NCBI GenBank assembly: GCA_041583135.1
Contig: JBFHGJ010000105.1
Location: forward strand, 1-20,225
Source: JABSOG01 sp041583135
GTDB taxonomy: Bacteria > Pseudomonadota > Gammaproteobacteria > Enterobacterales > Alteromonadaceae
Reading direction: 5' to 3'
DNA: 20,225 bases
The notes beneath the pieces were generated by a model. It was not told where the DNA came from, searched no databases, and was given only the letters and a program-made list of their open reading frames with translations. Below, piece by piece: positions 1 through 8,231 of this stretch; positions within the stretch are counted from its first letter, which is position 1, and each line of letters opens with the position of its first letter. Position numbers and translations under genes: made by a program.

Positions 1-18
1 ACGCCGCCAAAGCGGCGT
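1..18 (-). terminator. Hairpin after the TonB-dependent receptor gene
   Basis: A perfect 7-bp stem (ACGCCGC / GCGGCGT) with the 4-base loop CAAA starts 12 bases past the receptor's stop codon, in the direction of its transcription. Position and GC-rich stem fit an intrinsic terminator. The T-tract that would follow lies outside the window, so this stays probable. Confidence 0.5.
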
Positions 19-29
19 CCGACACCAGG

Positions 30-2429
30 TTACTGATAACTGTAACTGACAGTCAGGCCAATGCTTCTTGGCCTTGCCGTACTGATACGGGTGATATCAT
101 CCTGATTGTTGATAAACAGCTGCGGCCGCTCGTCGGTCAGGTTGTCGGCAAACAGCGTCAAACGCCAGTTATCGCTTTCAACGGTGACTGAGGCATTCGC
201 CATGGCATAGCTGTCTTGCTGTTGCCGCTCTGCCGCAACAATCGAGCTGTAGGATTTACCGGCGTATTGAACCCCGACTTGCCAATTGGCCATGTAACGG
301 CCAATTTCAAAGTCGTAACGGGCGCGAATATTGGCCTGCACTTTTGGCGACATCGGCAACTCGCTACCAATAGGCGCCATTTCAATCACTTGAGCATTAA
401 GCGCGGTCAACTCGGTATCATTGTATGAAACCGAACCATACCAGGTGAAATGATCGCCAGCGATCCAAGAGCCATCAAGCTCAAGCCCCAAGATCTCAGC
501 ATCGGCGGCATTTTCAATAAAGGTCAAAATCGACACGTTTTGCGGATCAAAGCGTGATACCTGCATATTGTCCCATTGGATAAAATACAGATTACCGTTA
601 AACCGCAACGAGTGATCCAACATCATCGATTTCCAACCCAACTCATAGTTGGTCACATCATCTGTATCGTAAGTAACAGATACGGTTGGGTAATCAGGGT
701 TTATTGAAGGGGCGCCGCCACCACGATTGAAGCCACCGGGTCTAAACCCTTCTGACAAAGTACCATAAAGCAATAGGTCATCGCTCGCCTGATAGCTCAA
801 GTTAAATTTGCTGATGATATCATCGGCTTTGAGCGGTTCGTCGCTATGGCCACCAGTCACATCATAATCACGTCCAGAATCGCCATCAACACCTTGCTCG
901 GCAAAGTTCGATGAGCCGTAAAAATCCGATTCCATGTCGTAATAGCGTAAACCCAAAGTCGCTGTGAGCTGCTTGCTCAAGTCATAAGACAACTCGCCAA
1001 AAAACGCCAATTGTTGCTCGGTGCGGGTAATGTCATTGAAAAATGCAACACCTGGCACTCGTGGGTTATCGTTGATGTTTTGAGCCGTAGACACAGGTGC
1101 ATTTGGCACAAAACCCAACGCAGGCGTTGCCATATAATAGTAGTCGTCCTGAGTTTCGATTTTAACATCATCGTAGAACACCCCACCTATCACTCGCCAG
1201 CTGTCGGACAACTCAGTCGATACCCTAAATTCTTGAGTAAAACGGCTATGTTCTTGCTTACCTTTAAAGCCTTTGTCGGCGTTAAGGCAGTGACGCACTT
1301 CTTCATAGGTACAGGTATACCAAGCGATATACCCACCAGAGTTGTTATAGCCGGTATAGTCGATTGACTGATTGACTTCACGGTCTAAAAACGCACCGGT
1401 ATAGACAATATCCAACGCATTTAAACGACCTTCTAGGGTCCAAGCAGTTTGACTGAATTCATCTTTGAGTTCATCAGGGAAAAAGCGCGATACTTCCAGA
1501 TCGCCAACCTCAGGGTCGTAGTCGAATACGCCATCGGCGCCTAACTCTTGTTGGCTATGTTGCAACAGCAAATTCCAATCATCATTGATCAAATATTTGG
1601 CCCCTAAACGGAAGCCTTTGTAATAGCTGTCGTTGAAATCTTCTTCTACCAGCGCCGCATTATTGGTTGTGTCGTAAATCGCATCAGGCCCGAGGTCGGC
1701 GTTTGATTCGGGGTTAATCGCCGGATCTAAGGTAAACTCGCCATATACATTGTCAATATAACCGCCACGATGCACATTATAAAAGGTCATTCTTACCGCT
1801 AAAGCATCGCTTAACGGCACATTGACGAAACCTTCAACCGACTGGCTCATTTCACCATTTTTGGTGTTCGAGGCCGTCGCACTGACACGAGCAGCAACAC
1901 CATCGAGTTTAGGTTTTTGTGTAATATAACGAATAGTACCAGCCTGTGAGCTGGCGCCAAACAATGTGCCTTGTGGCCCCGGCAACACCTCAATACGCTC
2001 TAAATCGGTTGCATAAACATCAAGATTTCGACCCGGCGCAGTGACGGGCTGCTCATCAACATACAAAGCAACGTTCGGCATGGTACCTTGCGCGCCCGAC
2101 AGCATCACCGCGATAGGCTGGATCGCCATGCCGCGAATAAAGACATCAGACTGCCCGGGGCCTCGACCACCGAGCGTAACATTGGGCATGTAGCGGGCGA
2201 AATCATCAAAGTTACCAATGTTCTGATCAACAAGGTTTTGCGCCGACATGGCCTGCACGGCCACCGGCGTTTCTTGAATGTTCTGGCTACGTTTAGTGGC
2301 AGTAACAGCAATCGTTTCAACCTGTTTTTCCTTAGGTTTTTCAGGGCTTTGCTGCGCTATAGCATAAGGCGCGACAGTGGCACTCAGTGCACATATGACC
2401 GCTTTATACAATGGACTAAGTTTAGTCAT
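30..2429 (-). CDS. TonB-dependent outer-membrane receptor
   Basis: This encodes a 799-residue outer-membrane receptor that would take up a ligand using energy from TonB. Residues 1-25 form a signal peptide ending AYAIA. A TonB-box-like stretch (VETIAVTATKR, about 36-46) follows, then a plug domain with IQETPVAV, DVFIRG, YVDE and the typical PGPQGTLFGASSQAGTIRYI segment. The rest, from about 170, is a 22-strand-type barrel with alternating aromatic strands, ending in GLTVSYSYQ. Length is normal for the family. I chose the start at 2429 because CTGGAGAGAAC precedes it and the signal peptide begins there; the open frame extends to 2522 but would overlap the BCCT gene. It lies 31 bases behind BCCT, so the two are probably co-transcribed. 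The ligand cannot be read from the sequence: iron complex, sugar or a small zwitterion are all possible. The terminal Gln after Tyr is slightly unusual for a barrel sorting signal. Confidence 0.93.
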   Translation of the reverse strand: MTKLSPLYKAVICALSATVAPYAIAQQSPEKPKEKQVETIAVTATKRSQNIQETPVAVQAMSAQNLVDQNIGNFDDFARYMPNVTLGGRGPGQSDVFIRGMAIQPIAVMLSGAQGTMPNVALYVDEQPVTAPGRNLDVYATDLERIEVLPGPQGTLFGASSQAGTIRYITQKPKLDGVAARVSATASNTKNGEMSQSVEGFVNVPLSDALAVRMTFYNVHRGGYIDNVYGEFTLDPAINPESNADLGPDAIYDTTNNAALVEEDFNDSYYKGFRLGAKYLINDDWNLLLQHSQQELGADGVFDYDPEVGDLEVSRFFPDELKDEFSQTAWTLEGRLNALDIVYTGAFLDREVNQSIDYTGYNNSGGYIAWYTCTYEEVRHCLNADKGFKGKQEHSRFTQEFRVSTELSDSWRVIGGVFYDDVKIETQDDYYYMATPALGFVPNAPVSTAQNINDNPRVPGVAFFNDITRTEQQLAFFGELSYDLSKQLTATLGLRYYDMESDFYGSSNFAEQGVDGDSGRDYDVTGGHSDEPLKADDIISKFNLSYQASDDLLLYGTLSEGFRPGGFNRGGGAPSINPDYPTVSVTYDTDDVTNYELGWKSMMLDHSLRFNGNLYFIQWDNMQVSRFDPQNVSILTFIENAADAEILGLELDGSWIAGDHFTWYGSVSYNDTELTALNAQVIEMAPIGSELPMSPKVQANIRARYDFEIGRYMANWQVGVQYAGKSYSSIVAAERQQQDSYAMANASVTVESDNWRLTLFADNLTDERPQLFINNQDDITRISTARPRSIGLTVSYSYQ

Positions 2430-2460
2430 GTTCTCTCCAGTAAATAATATGTTATGAGCG

Positions 2461-4008
2461 TTATGACTCGCTGACCGGCTCAACAACCGGATAGTCCTGA
2501 TTGAGGGTTTTATAAAGTGCAACGCACATCAATAAGAGCACTATCATAAATGGCAGGCCGGTCACAATTGCGGCAGTTTGCAATGCCGCGAGGCCACCGC
2601 CGATGAGCAGCACCGCCGCAACGGTTCCCTCCAGCAGTGCCCAAAAAATACGTTGTTCTTTTGGCGGATGCAGTGCCCCGCCCGAGGCTAGGTAGTCAAT
2701 CACCAAAGAGCCGGAATCCGACGAGGTGACAAAAAATATCACCACCATAAACATCGCCAGCACCGACACCCAAAACCCGACATGATATTGTTGCAACAGC
2801 ACAAACAACGACGTCGCAACATTGTTGTTGACCGCTTCGCTGATGCCGCCTGCGCCAAACAGTTCATGATAAATCGCCGCGCCACCAAAAATATTGATCC
2901 ACAAACAGGTCATCAACGTCGGCACCAAGAGCACCCCAAGCACAAATTCACGAATGGTTCTGCCTTTGGAAATACGGGCAATAAACAGGCCGACAAACGG
3001 CGACCAAGCTATCCACCAAGCCCAATAGAAAATGGTCCAGTTACTTTGCCAAGTATCATTGGCCTTATAGCTATTGTTCCAGCTGGCCAAAGACACCAAA
3101 TTACTGACATAATTACCGAAGTGTTCCACAAAAGACTTGAGCAAAAACAACGTCGGACCTGCGAACAAAATAAACAGCATCAGTAGCAACGCGCCAATCA
3201 GGTTAAGCTGAGATAAGCGTTTAACCCCTTTATCCAAGCCCGACACCACAGAAAAAGTCGCCAACAAGGTAATAAAACCGATGATCACGACCTTAGCGTT
3301 ATTGGTTTGTGCCACGCCAAAGACATAGTTCAGTCCGGCGCTGACCTGACTGGCGCCAAACCCGAGGGAAGTCGCCACCCCAAACAAAGTGGCCACAACG
3401 GCGGTAATATCAATCAACTTGCCGGGCCAACGGTTGACCCACTTCTCTCCCAACAAGGGATAGAAAGCCGAACTGATGGTCAGCGGCCGATCTTTATTAA
3501 AGGTTTTATAGGCAACCGTTAACCCAACCACCGCATAAATGGCCCAAGCATTAAAACCCCAATGCAAAAAGGTAAATTCAAACGCATGAACCGCTGCTTG
3601 CGGGGTATTCCCCTGACCTATCGGGGGCGCGCCAAAATGATAAATCGGCTCAGCTACGCTCCAAAACATCAAGCCTATCCCCATACCGGCAGAAAACAGC
3701 ATGGCAAACCAAGACATGAGTGAATATTCGGCATCACAATCTTCGCCGCCGATACGAACCTGACCAAAACGCCCCATGGCCAAGAACAGGACAAAGAACA
3801 AGAAAAACTGAACCGAGAGGTTAAACAACCAACCGAAATGCGTCGTAATATCAAGCTTAACCTGATTAAAGACCACCTCTGCGGCATGAATATTTGTTAG
3901 AGTTAAAACGATAAAAATAACAATTAGAAAGACCGAACCAAAAAACACCGGCTTATCCAACTGCCATTTTTTGCTTGGCTTAATGCCCTTTTCACGACCA
4001 GAAGACAT
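2461..4008 (-). CDS. BCCT-family transporter (betaine/carnitine/choline type)
   Basis: This is a 515-residue inner-membrane carrier of the betaine/choline/carnitine family, about 12 hydrophobic segments in the LeuT-type fold. Family hallmarks are GMGIGLMFWSVAEP (about 108-121), the tryptophan-rich segment WAWWIAWSPFVG followed by LFIARISKGRTIREF (about 329-355), and the FVTSSDSGS segment (about 426-434). The glycine motif GMGIG matches the Na+/betaine type rather than the CaiT exchanger type (GIGFG), so Na+-coupled uptake of a quaternary ammonium or related zwitterion is likely; this is inferred from the family. The N-terminal tail is short (about 20 residues) and there is no long C-terminal osmosensor tail. 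Start: ATG at 4008; a TTG at 4020 in the same frame has an AGG six bases upstream and is a possible alternative. It precedes the TonB-dependent receptor by 31 bases, which suggests paired outer- and inner-membrane transport. Confidence 0.93.
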   Translation of the reverse strand: MSSGREKGIKPSKKWQLDKPVFFGSVFLIVIFIVLTLTNIHAAEVVFNQVKLDITTHFGWLFNLSVQFFLFFVLFLAMGRFGQVRIGGEDCDAEYSLMSWFAMLFSAGMGIGLMFWSVAEPIYHFGAPPIGQGNTPQAAVHAFEFTFLHWGFNAWAIYAVVGLTVAYKTFNKDRPLTISSAFYPLLGEKWVNRWPGKLIDITAVVATLFGVATSLGFGASQVSAGLNYVFGVAQTNNAKVVIIGFITLLATFSVVSGLDKGVKRLSQLNLIGALLLMLFILFAGPTLFLLKSFVEHFGNYVSNLVSLASWNNSYKANDTWQSNWTIFYWAWWIAWSPFVGLFIARISKGRTIREFVLGVLLVPTLMTCLWINIFGGAAIYHELFGAGGISEAVNNNVATSLFVLLQQYHVGFWVSVLAMFMVVIFFVTSSDSGSLVIDYLASGGALHPPKEQRIFWALLEGTVAAVLLIGGGLAALQTAAIVTGLPFMIVLLLMCVALYKTLNQDYPVVEPVSES

Positions 4009-4039
4009 ATAAATACTCAAATAAGACCTAGGGGTAAGT

Positions 4040-4068
4040 ATGTTACAGATCTAACTATTAGTATTCAA
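4040..4068 (-). promoter_or_regulatory. Possible sigma70 promoter for BCCT-receptor pair
   Basis: Read on the minus strand, TTGAAT and TAACAT are separated by 17 bases, each matching four of six consensus positions. It sits about 30 bases upstream of the BCCT start. Matches are modest in an AT-rich stretch, so this is tentative. Confidence 0.35.
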
Positions 4069-4173
4069 AGTTAATTATGGCTATTTTGACCAAGACAGGT
4101 CTTTAAAATGTAGATCTCTGTGTTGTTAAACACACAATATCGATTGAAACAACTGAGAAACAGGCAGCCGGAG

Positions 4174-4218
4174 GCTCGCAACGAGCAGTGGGAATGCGTC
4201 AGCGCATAGCGCGCTGAC
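4174..4218. repeat. Two adjacent hairpins after the A-T-AOS gene
   Basis: GCTCG-CAA-CGAGC (4174-4186) is followed by an 8-bp perfect stem GTCAGCGC / GCGCTGAC with loop ATAGC (4198-4218). They lie just past the stop of the minus-strand synthase gene, where transcript 3' structure is expected. The only T-run (4220-4224) is on the plus-strand side, so it is not a standard intrinsic terminator for the minus-strand gene. It may be a 3'-end stabilising structure. Confidence 0.45.
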
Positions 4219-4231
4219 ATTTTTCAATGCT

Positions 4232-7200
4232 TTAGTCGATAGCGACAGGCTCAGTGTGCAAGACAAAGGGTTTGGCTTGCTCTTGCTGTTGCACCATACG
4301 AGCAATAAACCAGATAAACGGTTCGGTTTGACCGTTTAGCTGACAACTGCCATCACAAATACTCTCCAGCAATGCTTTGACCTCTGAGCAACATAAGGCG
4401 TTTGCCGCATGATTATTGTTTAAGGTCAAACGACACTGTGCTAGGCCAATATTGTCATTATCGTCTAGGCTGACTCGTCCTTGCTTGATGACAATGCTCA
4501 CCATTTGCAGCTGTCCACCAAGCTCAATGTTGATGGCCAGCTCTGGCACTGATATTTCACTGACATCGATTGTTCGTTGTAGGTAGTCGGCAAAAACCCC
4601 AGCCCAACGTCGAACATCATTAACACAATAGTCCAGTGTATTTGTCTCTTTTGGCTTTTGCACGCACCGGTTATCGACTTCTTTTTCTGCGGCAATGAGT
4701 GCCGCAAGCGTCAAATCGACATCGGCCTTGGTGTGGGCCGCAGAGCAGATAAAACGAAGCCTACCGCGACCGACCTCAACTATCGGGTAGGTTACCGCCG
4801 AGGTTTGCACGCCTTTTTGATAGAGGCTTTGTACAATGGCATAGAGCTTATCCTTGTCGGCAAAATGTGGTGTGACGATAGGGCCATCACCACAGCCAAG
4901 GTCAAAACCCGCCGCGGAGAATTGTGCGCGCATATAGCGTGCAGTTTCCCACAGCCTCTGACGCAGGCTGTCATCTTCACGTATTTTCTCTAACGCGCCA
5001 AGTGCCGCTGCAATATCGGCGGGGCTGACAGACGCTTGAAAAATATAAGCTCTTGAGGCCGACTTCAGTAAGTCAATATGCTGCTGACTGGCGGCAATCA
5101 CTCCACCTAGGCTGCCCATTGACTTACTTAAGGTCGTCATAATGAAGTCAACTTCCTCACTGACCCCTTGCGCCTGACAGATACCAGCGCCACGTTCACC
5201 GTAAAAGCCGAATGAATGCGCTTCATCGACCAATACCAAAGCGCCGTGTTTTTTCGCCATACGCACGATTTCAGCAACAGGCGCAGCGCCTTCCCCCATG
5301 CTGTAAACCCCTTCGATGACCACCAATACCGTGCTATAAGGCGAACTTTCGGCATCAAGCACCGTTTCAAGATCTGCCGCATCATTGTGTTTAAAGGTTC
5401 TCACGGTCGCACCACATAGTCTTGCGCCATCTACAATGGAGGCGTGGCACAGTTGGTCGATAATCACCACGTCATTTTCGCCCAACAGCCCGGCAACAGC
5501 ACCGACGTTGGCGGTATACCCGGTAGGAAATAGACAAGCGGCCGGTTTACCCACCAGCTCGGCAAAATTGCGCTCGAACTTCAAATGCAGATCGGTAAGC
5601 CCAGAGGCCGCAGCAGAAGTGCCCATGCCGGTGCCAAATTGTTGTAGCGCCTGCTGAGCTTTGGCGATGATTTGTGGATCACGATTAAGACCGAGGTAAA
5701 GGTTGGTGGTCCAAATGATGGCATTGCGCTCCTCGTCATTATAGGCATCGGCCACCTTACCTTTGGTCGCGCTGCCTGTTCTGAGCACTTTACTGTATGG
5801 ATTACGCCGTTTGTCGTTGACTTGGGCGATCAACTGTTCGACTAGAATCCCTTTATCTGAGGCCGACCATGTTGCAGCTTTTGCCGCTTGAAATGTCGGG
5901 TGACTCAACTGAAGTTGATGTTGCAATTTTGCGAGGCTATCTGGGGCAGCTCCCGTGCTGTGATCATCACTGGTTTGTGCTAGGTTAGTGCCTAAATAGC
6001 GTGAAATATTCGTTGCCAGTGACACCACTGTCGAATGTTCACTGACACAGTCAAAAGGCAATTTACAATGAAGCATAGTGTCTAAGCGGCGCTTAAGTTC
6101 GACAAGGGTCAAGGAGTCCAAGCCTAGGCTGTCAAATGAGGCATTCGCTGAGATCTGTTCAGCGCTACCATGTGCAACAATCCCCGCCAATGCCTGTTTG
6201 ATCTGCGATACCAAAACCTTGTCTTTACTCGACTCGTTGATACCGGCGCTCGGCACATCGGCAATGGTGCAGTCTTGGGATTGGCTATCAATGGTGCTCA
6301 ACTGCTGCCGGTCGAGTTTACCGTTGGGCAAATATGGCAATGAAGCGACCTGTTTAAGGATATGCGGCACCATATAAGGTGGTAGGCGCTCAGCAAGATA
6401 AGATTTCACTTGCGACAAACCCAAACTGGCTTGTTCGCACACCATATAGACTGCCAGCAACTTTTGCCCCATGCCACCTTCAATCGCCACAGCCCCGACG
6501 GCATTGACTCCGGGCATTCGCTCAAGCGTCGATTCAATTTCCTCAAGCTCAATACGAAAACCTCGGATTTTGACCTGCTGATCGACCCGCCCCAAAAATG
6601 CAATTTCGCCTTCTGCCGTCCACTGACACAGATCACCGGTGCGATAAAGTCGCTCAGGACCAATCTCGCTATCTATGGTTGCTGTGACGAAACGCTGGGC
6701 AGTCAATACCGCATCATTGAGGTAACCGAGCGCCAACTTGTCGCCACTTAAATAAAGCTCTGCGGCAACGGCCACATCGACAGGGCGCATTTCTTTATCA
6801 AGAATATAAGCACGTGAGTTGGTCACCGGCCTGCCAATGGTCACGGCGGCGTCGCTTTTGCCGATCTCTTTGACCGTTGAAAACACCGTATCTTCGGTCG
6901 GACCATAGACATTGACGATTCTGAGATCTTGCTTTTGCTGGCGCAAGGCCTCTATCAGTACAGGCTTTAGCACTTCGCCGCCAAAAACAGCCAGTCGTAA
7001 AGAAGCAGGTAGCTTATTGCTGCCAAGCAACGCCTGCATTGCCGAAGGCACCGTGATGCAAGTGCGTACTTGTTCAAATGCCGGTAATTGCGGTAGCGCC
7101 AAAATGTTTTGCGCCAAAATGACCTTACCACCGATACTGAGCGTCGCTAAAATTTCCATAACCGAGGGATCAAAACATATCGAGGTTGCGGCAAGTACCC

Positions 7201-7798
7201 CTTGCCTGTCTTCTTCATCCAACAGTTCATCACAGGCTTTGGACAGCGCCAGCAGACTCTGATGGCTTAGTGCGACGCCTTTGGGCGTCCCTTCTGTGCC
7301 GGAAGTATAGATAACATAGGCAAGTGCATCCGGCCCATGCGGTCTTTGTGCTTCAAACGCCGCGAAAGAGCAGTGATTTAAGTCAATTCGAGTGCCGAGA
7401 TTTTCACACAAGGCATGACCATCGATATCTTCGACTATGGCAGCCGCTGCTTTTGAATGTTTGAGAATATAATCGACTCGCGCTTTGGGGTAGGCAACAT
7501 CTACCGGCACATAAGCACAACCGGCTCTTAAAATCCCCAGCAATGCCGCACACAATGACCAATGGCGCTTTAGGCATACCGCGACCAAAGCGCCGGTCTC
7601 CACTTCATGTTGTACCAACATCGCCGCAATATCGTTGGCTCGTTGGTTCAATTGTCCATAGCTTATCGTTTGCTGCCCATCGATGATGGCTATTCTCTCG
7701 GGATGCTTGGCCCCAATTCCGGCGATCAGTTGTTCAATCGATTGTACATTTTTAGCACCGCAGTATGACTGCTTGCTAGACTCAGAAGTGAATTCCAT
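4232..7798 (-). CDS. NRPS-like A-T-alpha-oxoamine synthase fusion enzyme
   Basis: This 1188-residue enzyme has four parts. Residues 17-500 are an adenylation domain (YVIYTSGTEGTPKGV 161-175, NVYGPTED 296-303, YRTGDL 385-390, GRVDQQVKIRGFRIELEEIE 403-422, PNGKLDR 491-497). Residues 530-605 are a carrier domain with LGLDSL and phosphopantetheine Ser562. Residues 640-1040 are a PLP-dependent alpha-oxoamine synthase (CHASIVDG with His785, VDEAHSFG with Asp858, TTLSKSMG with catalytic Lys892). Residues 1045-1188 are an unassigned domain. Established family chemistry predicts loading of an acyl group on the carrier and decarboxylative condensation with an amino acid to an alpha-aminoketone. PigH of prodigiosin biosynthesis is a comparable carrier-AOS fusion but lacks the A domain. 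There is no condensation, reductase or thioesterase domain and no phosphopantetheinyl transferase nearby. ATG at 7798 follows AAGGA by five bases. The product is unknown. Confidence 0.9.
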   Translation of the reverse strand: MEFTSESSKQSYCGAKNVQSIEQLIAGIGAKHPERIAIIDGQQTISYGQLNQRANDIAAMLVQHEVETGALVAVCLKRHWSLCAALLGILRAGCAYVPVDVAYPKARVDYILKHSKAAAAIVEDIDGHALCENLGTRIDLNHCSFAAFEAQRPHGPDALAYVIYTSGTEGTPKGVALSHQSLLALSKACDELLDEEDRQGVLAATSICFDPSVMEILATLSIGGKVILAQNILALPQLPAFEQVRTCITVPSAMQALLGSNKLPASLRLAVFGGEVLKPVLIEALRQQKQDLRIVNVYGPTEDTVFSTVKEIGKSDAAVTIGRPVTNSRAYILDKEMRPVDVAVAAELYLSGDKLALGYLNDAVLTAQRFVTATIDSEIGPERLYRTGDLCQWTAEGEIAFLGRVDQQVKIRGFRIELEEIESTLERMPGVNAVGAVAIEGGMGQKLLAVYMVCEQASLGLSQVKSYLAERLPPYMVPHILKQVASLPYLPNGKLDRQQLSTIDSQSQDCTIADVPSAGINESSKDKVLVSQIKQALAGIVAHGSAEQISANASFDSLGLDSLTLVELKRRLDTMLHCKLPFDCVSEHSTVVSLATNISRYLGTNLAQTSDDHSTGAAPDSLAKLQHQLQLSHPTFQAAKAATWSASDKGILVEQLIAQVNDKRRNPYSKVLRTGSATKGKVADAYNDEERNAIIWTTNLYLGLNRDPQIIAKAQQALQQFGTGMGTSAAASGLTDLHLKFERNFAELVGKPAACLFPTGYTANVGAVAGLLGENDVVIIDQLCHASIVDGARLCGATVRTFKHNDAADLETVLDAESSPYSTVLVVIEGVYSMGEGAAPVAEIVRMAKKHGALVLVDEAHSFGFYGERGAGICQAQGVSEEVDFIMTTLSKSMGSLGGVIAASQQHIDLLKSASRAYIFQASVSPADIAAALGALEKIREDDSLRQRLWETARYMRAQFSAAGFDLGCGDGPIVTPHFADKDKLYAIVQSLYQKGVQTSAVTYPIVEVGRGRLRFICSAAHTKADVDLTLAALIAAEKEVDNRCVQKPKETNTLDYCVNDVRRWAGVFADYLQRTIDVSEISVPELAINIELGGQLQMVSIVIKQGRVSLDDNDNIGLAQCRLTLNNNHAANALCCSEVKALLESICDGSCQLNGQTEPFIWFIARMVQQQEQAKPFVLHTEPVAID

Positions 7799-7907
7799 GG
7801 TGATCCTTATTTTCAGTTGTTAGATAACATACGGGCGCTGTACGCCACTTTTTGTTTTGTTTGACGCCAATTTCATCTTGCACGACGGCACATGGCTTGG
7901 ACTGGCA

Positions 7908-7921
7908 ACTTCATTTGAAGT
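7908..7921. repeat. Perfect 6-2-6 palindrome in the synthase leader
   Basis: ACTTCA-TT-TGAAGT is a perfect palindrome located about 30 bases downstream of the predicted start of the synthase transcript. It could be a second regulator's site. A palindrome this short can also occur by chance. Confidence 0.35.
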
Positions 7922-7957
7922 GAACGAGTGCGACTTAGGGGGGCATATCAGATGAGC

Positions 7958-7986
7958 CTTATAAATGTAAGCGCTTTCAGTGCTAA
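7958..7986 (-). promoter_or_regulatory. Predicted sigma70 promoter of the A-T-AOS gene
   Basis: On the minus strand TTAGCA (7981-7986) and TATAAG (7958-7963) are spaced by exactly 17 bases. The -10 matches five of six and the -35 four of six consensus bases. The first LacI-type operator lies wholly within the spacer, which is a classical arrangement for repression. Confidence 0.5.
7966..7979. promoter_or_regulatory. LacI-family-type operator 1
   Basis: TGTAAGCGCTTTCA fits the pattern TGWAANCGNTNWCA, the consensus known for CcpA and similar to other LacI/GalR-family operators: an imperfect palindrome with a central CG. It lies between the -35 and -10 hexamers of the synthase promoter, so a bound repressor would block polymerase. 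The regulator gene is not in the window. Confidence 0.65.
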
Positions 7987-8002
7987 TGGTTTTATGAACC
8001 AT
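7986..8002. repeat. Central palindrome between the two operators
   Basis: ATGGTT-TTATG-AACCAT is a perfect 6-bp inverted repeat with a 5-base spacer. Its centre (7994) coincides within half a base with the midpoint of the two flanking LacI-type sites. It could be a site for a second protein or a cruciform-prone element. Confidence 0.5.
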
Positions 8003-8007
8003 CAAAT

Positions 8008-8021
8008 TGGAAGCGCTTACA
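8008..8021. promoter_or_regulatory. LacI-family-type operator 2
   Basis: TGGAAGCGCTTACA reads TGTAAGCGCTTCCA on the other strand, sharing eleven bases (TGTAAGCGCTT) with operator 1 in inverted orientation. Centre-to-centre distance is 42 bp, four turns of B-DNA, so both sites face the same side of the helix. It lies upstream of the synthase -35. Confidence 0.6.
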
Positions 8022-8034
8022 ACTGGTTATACGA

Positions 8035-8051
8035 CGCTCGCGCAACGAGCG
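8035..8051. repeat. GC-rich hairpin CGCTCG/CGAGCG
   Basis: CGCTCG-CGCAA-CGAGCG is a 6-bp perfect stem with a 5-base loop. The core GCTCG/CGAGC also occurs at 4174-4186 and 11738-11749, always between genes. Confidence 0.4.
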
Positions 8052-8231
8052 CCCATAACAGAAGGTGACCTCAAACCCAAATATAAACCCACGACCTATT
8101 GCAAAACCGGACAGCAGTCTGTGCAAAGGGAAAATTTGGCATGCGGAATTATGTCGTTTTGGAAACAATAAACAAGCGTTTGGCCGAAAAGTTCGGCAAA
8201 ATGTCTATTTTGTCATAAAAAGAAAAAGCGT

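Noticed and set aside
1011..1367. Plus-strand ORF of 118 residues inside the receptor gene
   Set aside because: It is a shadow of the receptor coding strand, with no start signal and no recognisable domain. The same holds for the other antisense frames, such as 2088-2447 and 15941-16210.
2430..2522. N-terminal extension of the TonB-dependent receptor frame
   Set aside because: It would overlap the end of the BCCT gene, and it puts 31 non-signal residues before a clear signal peptide that has its own strong ribosome binding site.
4198..4225. Intrinsic terminator for a plus-strand transcript
   Set aside because: The T-run is on the plus-strand side of the hairpin, but no plus-strand gene lies upstream of it.
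7820..8005. 61-residue minus-strand ORF upstream of the synthase
   Set aside because: It starts inside the operator region, has no ribosome binding site and no protein-like composition.
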